Source: Deinococcus radiotolerans
GTDB lineage: Bacteria > Deinococcota > Deinococci > Deinococcales > Deinococcaceae
Direction of reading: 5' to 3'
Length of the DNA stretch: 64,000 bases
Assembly: GCF_014647435.1 (NCBI RefSeq)
Contig: NZ_BMPE01000001.1
Coordinates: forward strand, 682,001-746,000
Below the pieces are notes generated by a model. The model saw only the letters and a program-made list of their open reading frames with translations. It made no database searches and was not told the DNA's origin. Position numbers and translations under genes: made by a program. Shown here one piece after another: positions 56,971 through 64,000 of the stretch (within the stretch, counting starts at the first letter, position 1; every line of letters begins with the position of its first letter).

Positions 56971-57399
56971 TTACTTCTTGAGGCTGCTGTTGGTGACGTG
57001 GTAGGCGGTGCCCGTACCACCGTTGGCGGTATCTACGCTCACGTCAAAGCCATAAGCGCCCGCCCCGGTAGGAGCGCCGGTCATAGCACCAATCACGACG
57101 CCCGTTGCGTTACAGGGCGTGATGGTAGCGGAATCCCAATCAGTCCCGCCAGTAGGAACGGTGGTCGTAACTGAGGTGTCAGCAGCGGCCTTGGTAGCGG
57201 TGGTGATAAGGGGTTTGCCATCCGTTTCAAGCAGCGCTTGAGCGGTCTGAATGGCCTTACCGCAAGACAGAGCGCCCTGATCTTTCGCACGGGCGCGGGC
57301 GCCCAGCAGGTTGGGGATCAGGACAGCGGCCAGAATCCCAATGATGGCGATCACAATCAGCAACTCGATCAGCGTGAAACCTTGAGTGTTGTTTTTCAT
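56971..57399 (-). CDS. Type IV pilin-like protein, copy 2
   Basis: 142 residues: leader MKNNTQG, mature FTLIELLIVIAIIGILAAVLIPNLLGARARAKDQ, Cys in ALSCGKAIQTAQALLETDGKP and in ITPCNATG, C terminus NGGTGTAYHVTNSSLKK. Very similar to copy 3 at both ends; the middle differs. GAGG ribosome site. Confidence 0.92.
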   Translation of the reverse strand: MKNNTQGFTLIELLIVIAIIGILAAVLIPNLLGARARAKDQGALSCGKAIQTAQALLETDGKPLITTATKAAADTSVTTTVPTGGTDWDSATITPCNATGVVIGAMTGAPTGAGAYGFDVSVDTANGGTGTAYHVTNSSLKK

Positions 57400-57423
57400 A
57401 CAATCCTCGTTATAGCCGAAAAA

Positions 57424-57443
57424 GGGTCATCCTAAGATGACCC
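57424..57443 (-). terminator. Terminator between pilin 3 and pilin 2
   Basis: GGGTCATCTTAGGATGACCC followed by TTTTT on the minus strand, 12 nt past pilin 3. Confidence 0.85.
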
Positions 57444-57455
57444 CCCTATTTGGAC

Positions 57456-57878
57456 TTACTTCTTGAGGCTGCTGTTGGTGACGTGGTAGGCAGTGCCGGT
57501 GCCGCCGCTGGCGGTGGGGACGGACACGTCGAAGCCGTAGGCGCCGTCGCCGGTGGGGGCGCCGGTCATCGCAGCAATCACGACGCCAGTACCGCAGGCG
57601 GAGATGGTGGTGGCGTCCCAGGTCTCGCCGTTGGGTGCGGTGACGGTGGGGGAAGTAGCATCCACAGCCTTGGTGGCAGCGGTGATGACGGCTTTGCCGT
57701 CGGTTTCACGCAGTGCCTGGGCGGTCTGGATGGCCTTACCGCAGGACAGGGCCGCCTGGTCCTTGGCGCGGGCGCGGGCGCCGAGCAGGTTGGGGATCAG
57801 AACGGCCGCGAGGATCCCGATAATGGCGATGACGATGAGCAACTCAATCAGGGTGAAGCCTTGGGTGCTGTTCTTCAT
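57456..57878 (-). CDS. Type IV pilin-like protein, copy 3 (first in transcription)
   Basis: 140 residues: leader MKNSTQG, mature FTLIELLIVIAIIGILAAVLIPNLLGARARAKDQAALSCGKAIQTAQALRETDGKA, second Cys in TISACGTG. ATG 57878 has an AGGAGTC ribosome site, and 147 bp of spacer upstream should carry the only promoter of the set. As first gene it is the likely major pilin. Role in adhesion, motility or DNA uptake is not decided by sequence; no assembly genes are nearby. Confidence 0.92.
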   Translation of the reverse strand: MKNSTQGFTLIELLIVIAIIGILAAVLIPNLLGARARAKDQAALSCGKAIQTAQALRETDGKAVITAATKAVDATSPTVTAPNGETWDATTISACGTGVVIAAMTGAPTGDGAYGFDVSVPTASGGTGTAYHVTNSSLKK

Positions 57879-58025
57879 GTCGACTCCTGGTGCGACCACG
57901 CCGGGTAAGGGATGGATGGGTCCGGCGGGTCTGCGTATGGCTTGTGCAGTCACGTGTCCCGTGGCTACGAATATCAGCGTAGCTGTTTTCTCTCACATTG
58001 TCCTTACATGGGAAGGGGTAAAAGG

Positions 58026-58739
58026 TCACGATTCCCGGAACTCCGGAGCCAACTCGTATTGACCGTACGCGACCTTCACCAACCAGCCCCGCTCCAGACG
58101 CACGCTGACCCAGTTGTTCGCCTTGTGTTTCACCCCACCGAACAATATGTCCGCGATCTGCTCGCGCGTCGCGGGCCAGGGCACCTTCTCCGCCTCCTGG
58201 AGGAAGCGCAGCTGGAGTTCCGTGCGGGCGCCCTCCAGCTTGAAGTACTGCCCGGCACCGAAGTCGCTCAACTCGAACTCACGCATGATTTCTTCGCGCG
58301 TGGCGCCCTGCTGAATTCGGGCGCGGATGGCTTCCTTCTGTGCCTCTGTCTTGCGATGAACTTTCTGGATCCCGTGCACGCGGCGCAGGTGCGTGCTGAC
58401 CGCTACGACCTGCCACCCGCCCGCGTTGAGGGCAATCTGTGCGTAACTGTTCCCCTGCGCGAGTTGATCCTCAACCCACGCTTTACTCCAGAAGAGGGGT
58501 AGGTTCCGCTCACGCAGCTCCTCTTCCGTCCAGACTTTGCCTTCCGCTCGACCCTTCCGGTGAATCCAGGTGAGTTGCTGAGGGGTGTATTCCGGCTTCA
58601 GTTTCACACCTTCAATAGCCGTGATGACCGCGTTCCGGGCCAGGACTTCCAGTGGGATGGCGAGGCGTTTGGCAGCTTTTTCGGCGCGGCGATGGTCTTC
58701 GCGAGTGAGTGTGATGGTGATGGTTGGACCTACGGGCAT
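58026..58739 (-). CDS. DNA-binding-like phage protein
   Basis: 237 residues. The N terminus TITITLTREDHRRAEKAAKRLAIPLEVLARNAV resembles a ribbon-helix-helix. Two HTH-like stretches follow (NSYAQIALNAGGWQVVAVSTHLRR and GATREEIMREFELSDFGAGQYFK), with a C-terminal winged-helix-like region (WPATREQIADILFGG...NNWVSVRLERGWLVKV). Probable regulator at the prophage border, upstream of the pilin set. Identity not recognised. Confidence 0.55.
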   Translation of the reverse strand: MPVGPTITITLTREDHRRAEKAAKRLAIPLEVLARNAVITAIEGVKLKPEYTPQQLTWIHRKGRAEGKVWTEEELRERNLPLFWSKAWVEDQLAQGNSYAQIALNAGGWQVVAVSTHLRRVHGIQKVHRKTEAQKEAIRARIQQGATREEIMREFELSDFGAGQYFKLEGARTELQLRFLQEAEKVPWPATREQIADILFGGVKHKANNWVSVRLERGWLVKVAYGQYELAPEFRES

Positions 58740-58760
58740 GAGTCATAGTGGCACGCAAGG

Positions 58761-58805
58761 AAACTGCCCCCACCCCAGCGCTCAGGCCAGGGTGGGGGCA
58801 GTTTT
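58761..58805. terminator. Strong bidirectional hairpin at the prophage border
   Basis: AAACTGCCCCCACC / GGTGGGGGCAGTTTT, 33 nt past the end of the last prophage gene on the minus strand. Confidence 0.8.
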
Positions 58806-58837
58806 AGGGCACTATCGAAGAATTCTTAGAGGGTGGG

Positions 58838-59215
58838 TCAGCCGCCCGGGAATAGCCTCTTGAAGGCCATCTCGATCAGCATGGCCGCGAAGGGGCTGTT
58901 CAGGAGCATCAGCAGCCACTGCGCACTGGGCGGGGCGAACTCCCGCACCAGGGACTGCACGACCGCCAGTACGAACGCGGCGCGGGCCGTGCCCGCCAGA
59001 ACGGGCTTGAGCTCCTGGGCGGCCTGCACCGCGGCTTCGATCAGGGCGCCCACCTCGGTCCAGGTGGCACCGTCGCGCAGGGCCTGGGCCTTGGTCACGA
59101 GATTGGGCAGGTGCTTGTCGAGCCACGGCTGGACGATGGTCGTGTTCAGGGGTGCGCCCGCGCGGGTGGCGGTGCCGAGGGCAACGATGGCGGACAGGAT
59201 CGTGAACTGGTTCAT
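58838..59215 (-). CDS. Phage protein, possible lysis-associated
   Basis: 125 residues from ATG 59215: an N-terminal hydrophobic stretch (FTILSAIVALGTATRAG), a helical middle and a hydrophobic C terminus (FAPPSAQWLLMLLNSPFAAMLIEMAFKRLF). Lies after the endolysin gene. Holin-like size and hydrophobicity but no diagnostic motif. Confidence 0.5.
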   Translation of the reverse strand: MNQFTILSAIVALGTATRAGAPLNTTIVQPWLDKHLPNLVTKAQALRDGATWTEVGALIEAAVQAAQELKPVLAGTARAAFVLAVVQSLVREFAPPSAQWLLMLLNSPFAAMLIEMAFKRLFPGG

Positions 59216-59233
59216 GGGGGACCTCAATGGGCG

Positions 59234-59254
59234 CGGCCCCCAGTGAGGGGGCCG
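59234..59254. terminator. Hairpin after the endolysin gene
   Basis: CGGCCCCC-agtga-GGGGGCCG in the spacer between the endolysin and the gene at 59215. Confidence 0.45.
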
Positions 59255-59299
59255 GGAGAGGGTGGATTGTCAGCGTCCCAGCGGACGCGGCCTACCGAT

Positions 59300-59905
59300 T
59301 TACTCGGTCCGTTCCAGTTGCAGCGCACCGTCCGGGTACAGGCTCAGGCGCGTGCCGTTGTAGATGGTGGGCTTCCCGTCCCACTGCACGTTCTCGCCCC
59401 GCATGTCCCGCAGGAAGATGCGCGGGATGGGCGGTGCCTGCACCTGCTCGGCCAGCCATTCCCGCTGCGCCGTGACGCGCCGCAGCCAGCCCTTCAGGAA
59501 GACGTCCTGGGACGGGGTGCGCTGCACGATGCCGCGGTAGAACTGCTCGCGCGCATCGATCAGGCGGGACGCGCGGGCCACGGGCACCCCGTCCGGCACC
59601 TGCGCCAGCATCAGGCGCAGGTTGCCCGGCCCGTGATTCACGGCGATGTCGTACGCCACGGCGTTCAGCGGCCAGGGCAGGCCGGACGCGGCGGGCCAGT
59701 ACCGCGCCTGATACAGCGGCAGCACGTCCTGCATGGTCAGCGCCTTCATGGGCTTCACGGGCAGGCCGCGCTCTTTCGCCCACGCCTCCCAGACTTTGCG
59801 GGTCACGCCCAGGTTCGTCTCACCGCCCGGGTCGCTGGGGTGGTTCACGTACCCGCCTTCCCACTTCGCGGTGAACTGGTGTGCCCGTTCAAATTCAGTC
59901 GTCAT
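59300..59905 (-). CDS. Endolysin, glycoside hydrolase family 108
   Basis: 201-residue muramidase-type lysin. The catalytic motif KWEGGYVNHPSDPGGETNLGVT has the proposed catalytic Glu16, and the helical domain includes LYQARYWPAASGLPWPLNAVAYDIAVNHGPGNLRLML. The C terminus (residues 120-165, FYRGIVQRTPSQDVFLKGWLRRV) matches the adjoining PG-binding domain. No signal peptide, so a holin is needed. Overlaps the preceding membrane gene by 11 bp. Confidence 0.9.
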   Translation of the reverse strand: MTTEFERAHQFTAKWEGGYVNHPSDPGGETNLGVTRKVWEAWAKERGLPVKPMKALTMQDVLPLYQARYWPAASGLPWPLNAVAYDIAVNHGPGNLRLMLAQVPDGVPVARASRLIDAREQFYRGIVQRTPSQDVFLKGWLRRVTAQREWLAEQVQAPPIPRIFLRDMRGENVQWDGKPTIYNGTRLSLYPDGALQLERTE

Positions 59906-60245
59906 GGTCTCCCCTTTCCAGCTCTGCCAGACGAGCCCTGAGGGCCGCGTTCTGCCGCACGGATCGCGTCAGCCGCACCGAGAGTTCGATCACCGCCAGT
60001 ACCAGGGCGAGGCCCGCCAGCGTCAGGCGCAACCCCGGCCCCACCGGATACGTGGCACCCACGCGGGCGGCCATGATGGCCTCGTGCGGCCAGATCCACA
60101 TGGCCGCGTAGTACGCCGCGCTCAGCAACCCCGGTGCCCAGCGGCTGAGTGGGCTGAGCATGAAGCGCCAGCAGGCCACGCTCGCCACGCCCAGCGCCAG
60201 CCCGATCAGCAGCAGGCCGATCACCCCAGCGTTCACCGGCGCCAC
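59895..60245 (-). CDS. Small phage membrane protein (holin/spanin candidate)
   Basis: 116 residues from GTG 60245 with three hydrophobic segments (VIGLLLIGLALGVASVACW, GLLSAAYYAAMWIW, LTLAGLALVLAVIELSV) and a charged coiled-coil-like C terminus (RQNAALRARLAELERGDHDD). Overlaps its neighbours by 13 and 11 bp. Confidence 0.6.
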   Translation of the reverse strand: MAPVNAGVIGLLLIGLALGVASVACWRFMLSPLSRWAPGLLSAAYYAAMWIWPHEAIMAARVGATYPVGPGLRLTLAGLALVLAVIELSVRLTRSVRQNAALRARLAELERGDHDD

Positions 60246-60583
60246 CGGGGCTGTGGGCCCAGCGTGCCGCGGGCCAGCATCAGCAGGATGGTGTTCAGGA
60301 CCCACAGCCAGAACGCGAACACAGCTGTGCGGATCACGCTGTCCGGCGTGGCGTGACTGGTGTCGTTCCGCAGGCTCGCCAGCACACTCGGCACGTCCAG
60401 CGCCAGCAGCGCGAGGTACCCCAGCGCCAGGATGACCAGCAGGGCCCCCCGCTCGCGCCAGTGGGGCTTGGGCGCGATGAGCTGCACGAGGAGCATGACG
60501 GCGCGGTACGTGACGCCCCCCATGCCGGAGACGAACGCGAGGAGGGCCACGGCGGCCATCAGATCAAGGGGTGTTACGGCCAT
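60233..60583 (-). CDS. Small phage membrane protein
   Basis: 116 residues from ATG 60583 (GTG 60592 possible) with three hydrophobic segments (LMAAVALLAFVSGMGG, LLVILALGYLALLAL, TAVFAFWLWVLNTILLML). Part of the tightly overlapping lysis cluster. Confidence 0.6.
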   Translation of the reverse strand: MAVTPLDLMAAVALLAFVSGMGGVTYRAVMLLVQLIAPKPHWRERGALLVILALGYLALLALDVPSVLASLRNDTSHATPDSVIRTAVFAFWLWVLNTILLMLARGTLGPQPRWRR

Positions 60584-60755
60584 TGCTGTCACCGTCCTTT
60601 TTGCGAGTGGCGAGCGCTGTGATCAGGCCGCCGAGAATGGTGCCCATGCCAGCGAGGATCTTGTCGTCGAGCTGCCCGGTCACGGCGTACCGACCGAGGA
60701 CCAGCAGCAGGCCAAGACCGACGATCCAGGTGAGGATGACGAGGGGGTCTTTCAT
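60564..60755 (-). CDS. Small phage membrane protein, holin-like
   Basis: 63 residues with two hydrophobic segments (VILTWIVGLGLLLVLGRYAV, MGTILGGLITAL) and a charged tail (RKKDGDSNGRN), the layout of small class II holins. First gene of the lysis cluster. No specific family match by eye. Confidence 0.55.
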   Translation of the reverse strand: MKDPLVILTWIVGLGLLLVLGRYAVTGQLDDKILAGMGTILGGLITALATRKKDGDSNGRNTP

Positions 60756-60817
60756 GTCGCTCCTGTCGGGGTGAGAAGTTGAGGCATGCGGCTCCTGATC
60801 CGGCCAGGGAATGGGAA

Positions 60818-60845
60818 CCGCCCCAGGGCCGGGAGGCTGGGGCGG
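60818..60845 (-). terminator. Hairpin after the tail fibre gene
   Basis: CCGCCCCAG / CTGGGGCGG stem 7 nt past the tail fibre stop. Confidence 0.6.
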
Positions 60846-60851
60846 AGTGGG

Positions 60852-62594
60852 TTAGAGCGTGAACGTCCTGGCCTGCCCGAACGTCCAGCCGGTCTGGTCG
60901 GTAACCGTGTGCAGCACCGTCCAGCTGCTGCCGTCGTTGCTGCCCTCAAACGTCCAGTCCTTGAAGCTGCGGATGTCCGCACCGGCGTTAAACCCGTAGC
61001 TATACACCACGTACTCCGCGACGATCTGCGCCGTGCCGAGGTCCACGCGGAGCGTGTTCGGCAACGAGGTGGAGAATGTCCCGTTGAAGCTGCTGCCACC
61101 GTTCGTGATGCCGTCCGTGAGGTACGCGTCGTAACTGGTGTCCCCGTTCGTCAGCACGGGTTTGTTCAGTGCGATGTTCGCTCCGCCCGATGTGGTCCGC
61201 AGGATCAGCTCGGCTGTACCCTGCCGGTCTGCACCGTTGTTCGCCGTGACGTTCAGGCGGTAGTACCGGTAGGACGTGGTGGGGGCGGGCGTGCGGTCCA
61301 CGCCGGTCGCGTCCTCCCATTTCGTGGGGCTGACGCTCACGCAGGTACACAGGTAGCTCCCAGGGATTTTCCAGAGGTCCCCCACAGAGGGATTCGCTGG
61401 GGGCGAGGCATTCACGGTGGCACGGAGCGTGCTGCCCCCGCTGCCCACCTGATCCGGCCACGCCGTCCAGTTCGCTGCACTGAACGAACTCCCGCTCGTG
61501 AACGCGGCCTTCGCGTAGTACATCGCGCCGTTATAGGACACGATGTCATTCGCCGCGTAGTTGGTGCTGGCCGTCCACGCCCCACGGTTCACGCCGCTCA
61601 CGGTGCTGACCGTGGGGGTGTAGCGTGCCACCCCGCCACCCTGATCGGTCACCGTGCCGTTGGGCAGTTCGAGGGTGGTGAACACGGCGCTGGGGCTGCC
61701 GTCCTGCTCACGAATCGTCAGGCCGCTTGTCCCCGTCAGGTCAGGCCACGCGTTCCAGTTGGCCGCGCTAAACGAATTGCCCGACGTGAAGGTGGTCTTC
61801 GCGTAGTACACCACTCCACCCTGCAGGACCACGTCATTGGCGTTGTAGGCCGTGTTGGCCGCCCAGTTGCCCCGGATCACGCCACCCGAGCTGTTGCCCG
61901 TCGTGCTGCCCACAGCGCCCGCGTCGATGGTGCTGTTGTCGCTCAGGGTCAGGATGAGGTGGTTGCTGCCGTTGATGGTCGCGCCGGTGACACTCACGCC
62001 GTTGGTGCCATTGGTCCCTGGGGTGCCCGGAGCCCCTGCCGGACCCGCCACCGTGTTCACCGTGGGGACGGGCGCCAGTACCGTATCCAGCGTGACGCTG
62101 CTACTGGTCCGCGTGACCTGCGCCACGGGCACCGCGTTCGCCGGGCAGACGGGGTACCCGCTCCCGTCCAGGGTCACGCCCGCCTCACTCGCGCCCAGCA
62201 CGGCGAGGCGGCCCAGGCTGACGTTCATGGTGTCGGTCAGGGTCTCACCCGTCACGACGTCGGTGTAGCTGCGGTTGATGGTGGTCGGGGTGGGCACGAT
62301 GATCACAAGCCCCTTCCCGGCGGCCAGGGTCGCCAGGGCCAGGGTCTCGTCCGCGATCCGGACCACGGCGGTGGCGTCCAGCGTGATGCCCACGCGGCCC
62401 TGCACGCGCAGGTTCGTGCCAGTCAGGGTCACGCTCCCGGGCACGGCCACGCCACCGGCACTAAACAGGGCCCGCGTGATCGTGGCGATGGCGTCATCCT
62501 GGGCCGCGAAGTTGTCGTCGAGGTGGTGTGCCTCCAGTTGGCGTTCATTGAGGCTGTTCACGGCGAGCTCGGTAATGGGTTTCGTGTAACGCAT
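60852..62594 (-). CDS. Mosaic phage tail fibre/receptor-binding protein
   Basis: 580 residues from ATG 62594. The N terminus has an ELAVNSLNERQLEAHHLDDNFAAQDDA helix; a collagen-like stretch follows (AGPAGAPGTPGTNGTNG). Then come two near-repeat carbohydrate-binding-like modules (RGNWAANTAYNANDVVLQGG.../RGAWTASTNYAANDIVSYNG..., each ending FSAANW.AWPD). The C terminus is an F5/8-type (discoidin) domain (RYYRLNVTANNG...TAELILR...GSNDGSSWTVLHTV...). Longer frames over the same bases are shadows. Confidence 0.85.
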   Translation of the reverse strand: MRYTKPITELAVNSLNERQLEAHHLDDNFAAQDDAIATITRALFSAGGVAVPGSVTLTGTNLRVQGRVGITLDATAVVRIADETLALATLAAGKGLVIIVPTPTTINRSYTDVVTGETLTDTMNVSLGRLAVLGASEAGVTLDGSGYPVCPANAVPVAQVTRTSSSVTLDTVLAPVPTVNTVAGPAGAPGTPGTNGTNGVSVTGATINGSNHLILTLSDNSTIDAGAVGSTTGNSSGGVIRGNWAANTAYNANDVVLQGGVVYYAKTTFTSGNSFSAANWNAWPDLTGTSGLTIREQDGSPSAVFTTLELPNGTVTDQGGGVARYTPTVSTVSGVNRGAWTASTNYAANDIVSYNGAMYYAKAAFTSGSSFSAANWTAWPDQVGSGGSTLRATVNASPPANPSVGDLWKIPGSYLCTCVSVSPTKWEDATGVDRTPAPTTSYRYYRLNVTANNGADRQGTAELILRTTSGGANIALNKPVLTNGDTSYDAYLTDGITNGGSSFNGTFSTSLPNTLRVDLGTAQIVAEYVVYSYGFNAGADIRSFKDWTFEGSNDGSSWTVLHTVTDQTGWTFGQARTFTL

Positions 62595-62596
62595 GG

Positions 62597-63994
62597 TCAC
62601 TCCTTCAAGCGAACCGCGCCCCAGCGGGCGCGGTGATAGCGGCGTTCGGTGGCACGATTCAACGTGTCGCCACCGGGCAGGGGGACGGGATTCAGAACGA
62701 GCCGCTGCTCGACACTGAGCGTGAATTGACTGCTGCTCTGGGACTGCTGCGGGGTGTGCGCCTCGCTGTACGACCAGCCGGTCACGAGGCCGCGCGCGCC
62801 GGGGACGTCGATCAGGCGGCCCACGTGCTCGGGCCGCACCGGGTACGGGGGCGCCTGGGAGAGGGTCAGAACTTCGCGGGGGTTCATGCGATCGGTGACC
62901 ACGGCGCGGGCCATGCTGAGGGCGGTGGCCGCGTCGATCTGGTACACGCCGGTGTCGAGGGTGAGTTCCCGCCGTCCGTACTCCGCGAGGCTGGCGGCGA
63001 GGTCCACGCCCGTCTCCGTCTCGCCGTATGTAGCGACGATCTTGGTGGCGCTGCGTCCGAACGTCTGCCCGGTGGCCGTGAACTCGAACAGGTAGTCGTA
63101 GCGGGTGGGGTTGGTGCTGCGGATCAGGCGGGGCGTGACCCGCACGGCCAGGTCGTTCGTGACCGTGAACGTCACGCTGGCCTGCGAGGAGCTGAACGCG
63201 CTGTAGCTGACGTTGAACGTGGCCGTCACCGTCGCGCCGGGCGTCATGGGAAGGCTGACGGTCTGCGTGCCCCCGTCCAACTCCCGGTCCGGCCCGATGA
63301 ACCCGGTGTCGGCCCAGACCGTGGCGTGCACCTGGATGCTCAGGGGACCACCACCGGGGTGCACGCCGTCCGCGGGCTGCCACAGGGCGCTGCCCACATC
63401 CACACCGGTAGCGTCGTAATGCGTCCCAATCCGGACACTGGCCGGCGGGAGCACCTCGCCCTCCTGGAACACATACCCCTGGCTGGTCACGGTGCAGACG
63501 TTGACCACCTGCGAGTCATCCAGGGTGCTCGTCCCGCCCTCGGTGAGGTCCAGATTCGTCAGGGTCAGCGCAGGCTCTGGCACGCCTCCAGATGCCCAGG
63601 GTGGGGCGATGACCTCCAGACGGCCCCAGCGGGACACCCTGAACCCATACCCGCCGAATGGCTCGAAGAACATCTTGAGGACGTCCTGCGCGCTCGGGCC
63701 GGGCCCGTCCTGGGGCGCCTCGATGACCAGCGCCTGCAACCAGACGGGGAACAGCTCCCCATCCCCGCGCAGGTAGAACTCGGGCAGGTCCTCCCAGCCG
63801 AGCCAGTCGTATGTCGCGCGCATCTCCCCCAGGAGCACCTCCAGCGCGCCCCTCGCTGTGAAGGGGCCGGTCCGGAAGAAGCCCTCCGGGAAGGGGTAGA
63901 TGCGGCTCAGGCGGCCCAGGATGGTCTCCCCCGTCCACTCCACGAGTCCGGAATCGGTGTCGAGGCGGCGGCTGGACAGCTCAAAGCTCATCAC
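62597..63994 (-). CDS. Phage tail/baseplate protein (start may lie beyond the window)
   Basis: At least 465 residues: an N-terminal ETILGRLSRIYPFPEGFF region, then a phage hub-like segment (FEPFGGYGFRVSRWGRLEVIAPPW) and Ser/Thr-rich beta-sandwich repeats. The C terminus RPEHVGRLIDVPGARGLVTGWSYSEAHTPQQSQ recalls tail-hub proteins. GTG 63994/ATG 63991 are possible starts but the frame stays open to the right edge. Two nt upstream of the tail fibre gene. Confidence 0.6.
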   Translation of the reverse strand: MMSFELSSRRLDTDSGLVEWTGETILGRLSRIYPFPEGFFRTGPFTARGALEVLLGEMRATYDWLGWEDLPEFYLRGDGELFPVWLQALVIEAPQDGPGPSAQDVLKMFFEPFGGYGFRVSRWGRLEVIAPPWASGGVPEPALTLTNLDLTEGGTSTLDDSQVVNVCTVTSQGYVFQEGEVLPPASVRIGTHYDATGVDVGSALWQPADGVHPGGGPLSIQVHATVWADTGFIGPDRELDGGTQTVSLPMTPGATVTATFNVSYSAFSSSQASVTFTVTNDLAVRVTPRLIRSTNPTRYDYLFEFTATGQTFGRSATKIVATYGETETGVDLAASLAEYGRRELTLDTGVYQIDAATALSMARAVVTDRMNPREVLTLSQAPPYPVRPEHVGRLIDVPGARGLVTGWSYSEAHTPQQSQSSSQFTLSVEQRLVLNPVPLPGGDTLNRATERRYHRARWGAVRLKE

Positions 63995-64000
63995 GCCCTG

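Noticed and set aside
60786..62636. Very long plus-strand open frame (616 codons) over the tail fibre gene
   Set aside because: His/Arg/Gly-rich shadow of the minus-strand tail fibre, whose domains and coupling are clear.

Overview
The window looks like a chromosome segment of a Deinococcus species. The evidence is high GC, dense short-spaced operons, a fused HspR-type repressor, and many start codons preceded at 6-8 nt by a TANNNT -10 box with no ribosome binding site (leaderless genes, typical of Deinococcus-Thermus). The genus is inferred from protein style and promoter layout, not from a database match.

1-33.3 kb is mostly core genome. In order it holds: glycolate oxidase glcFD (glcD cut by the left edge); a luciferase-like monooxygenase and an Fsr-like MFS pump; an old-yellow-enzyme reductase; a three-gene ABC-2 exporter; rpiA/bcp; two tandem DUF402 genes; purN with an M20 dipeptidase; a duplicated-and-fused hspR; a nucleoside/BMP-type ABC importer whose binding protein (25127) lies four genes away from its ATPase and permeases; the molybdenum enzyme pair msrPQ; a thiolase/YciI/immunity-like/3-hydroxyacyl-CoA dehydrogenase operon behind a palindromic operator; and ffh.

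33.4-38.8 kb is a compact integrated element at a tRNA-Lys(TTT) gene, bounded by a perfect 59-bp direct repeat. It encodes a tyrosine integrase, an XRE repressor with a visible operator, an AT-rich HNH-like cargo gene, a zinc-ribbon protein, a small HUH-type Rep protein and an excisionase. It looks like an integrated rolling-circle replicon. Immediately downstream (38.8-40.6 kb) are a second integrase broken by an in-frame TAG and a field of iteron-like repeats, probably what is left of a second element at the same site.

40.8-48.1 kb returns to core genes: aat, a PaaI-type thioesterase, recF with an overlapping DciA/DUF721 gene, moaB and a DEAD-box helicase. 48.1-51.9 kb has a TPR/winged-helix regulator and a peroxiredoxin.

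51.9-56.1 kb is a decaying phage- or plasmid-like patch. It contains a chain of tiny overlapping genes, genes with premature stops that all fall where a Gln codon is expected, a recombinase-like fragment and a DUF892 gene. 56.4-57.9 kb carries three tandem type IV pilin genes, with terminator-like hairpins in both spacers. 58.0-64.0 kb is the lysis and tail-tip end of a prophage (GH108 endolysin, small membrane proteins, a mosaic tail fibre), running off the right edge.
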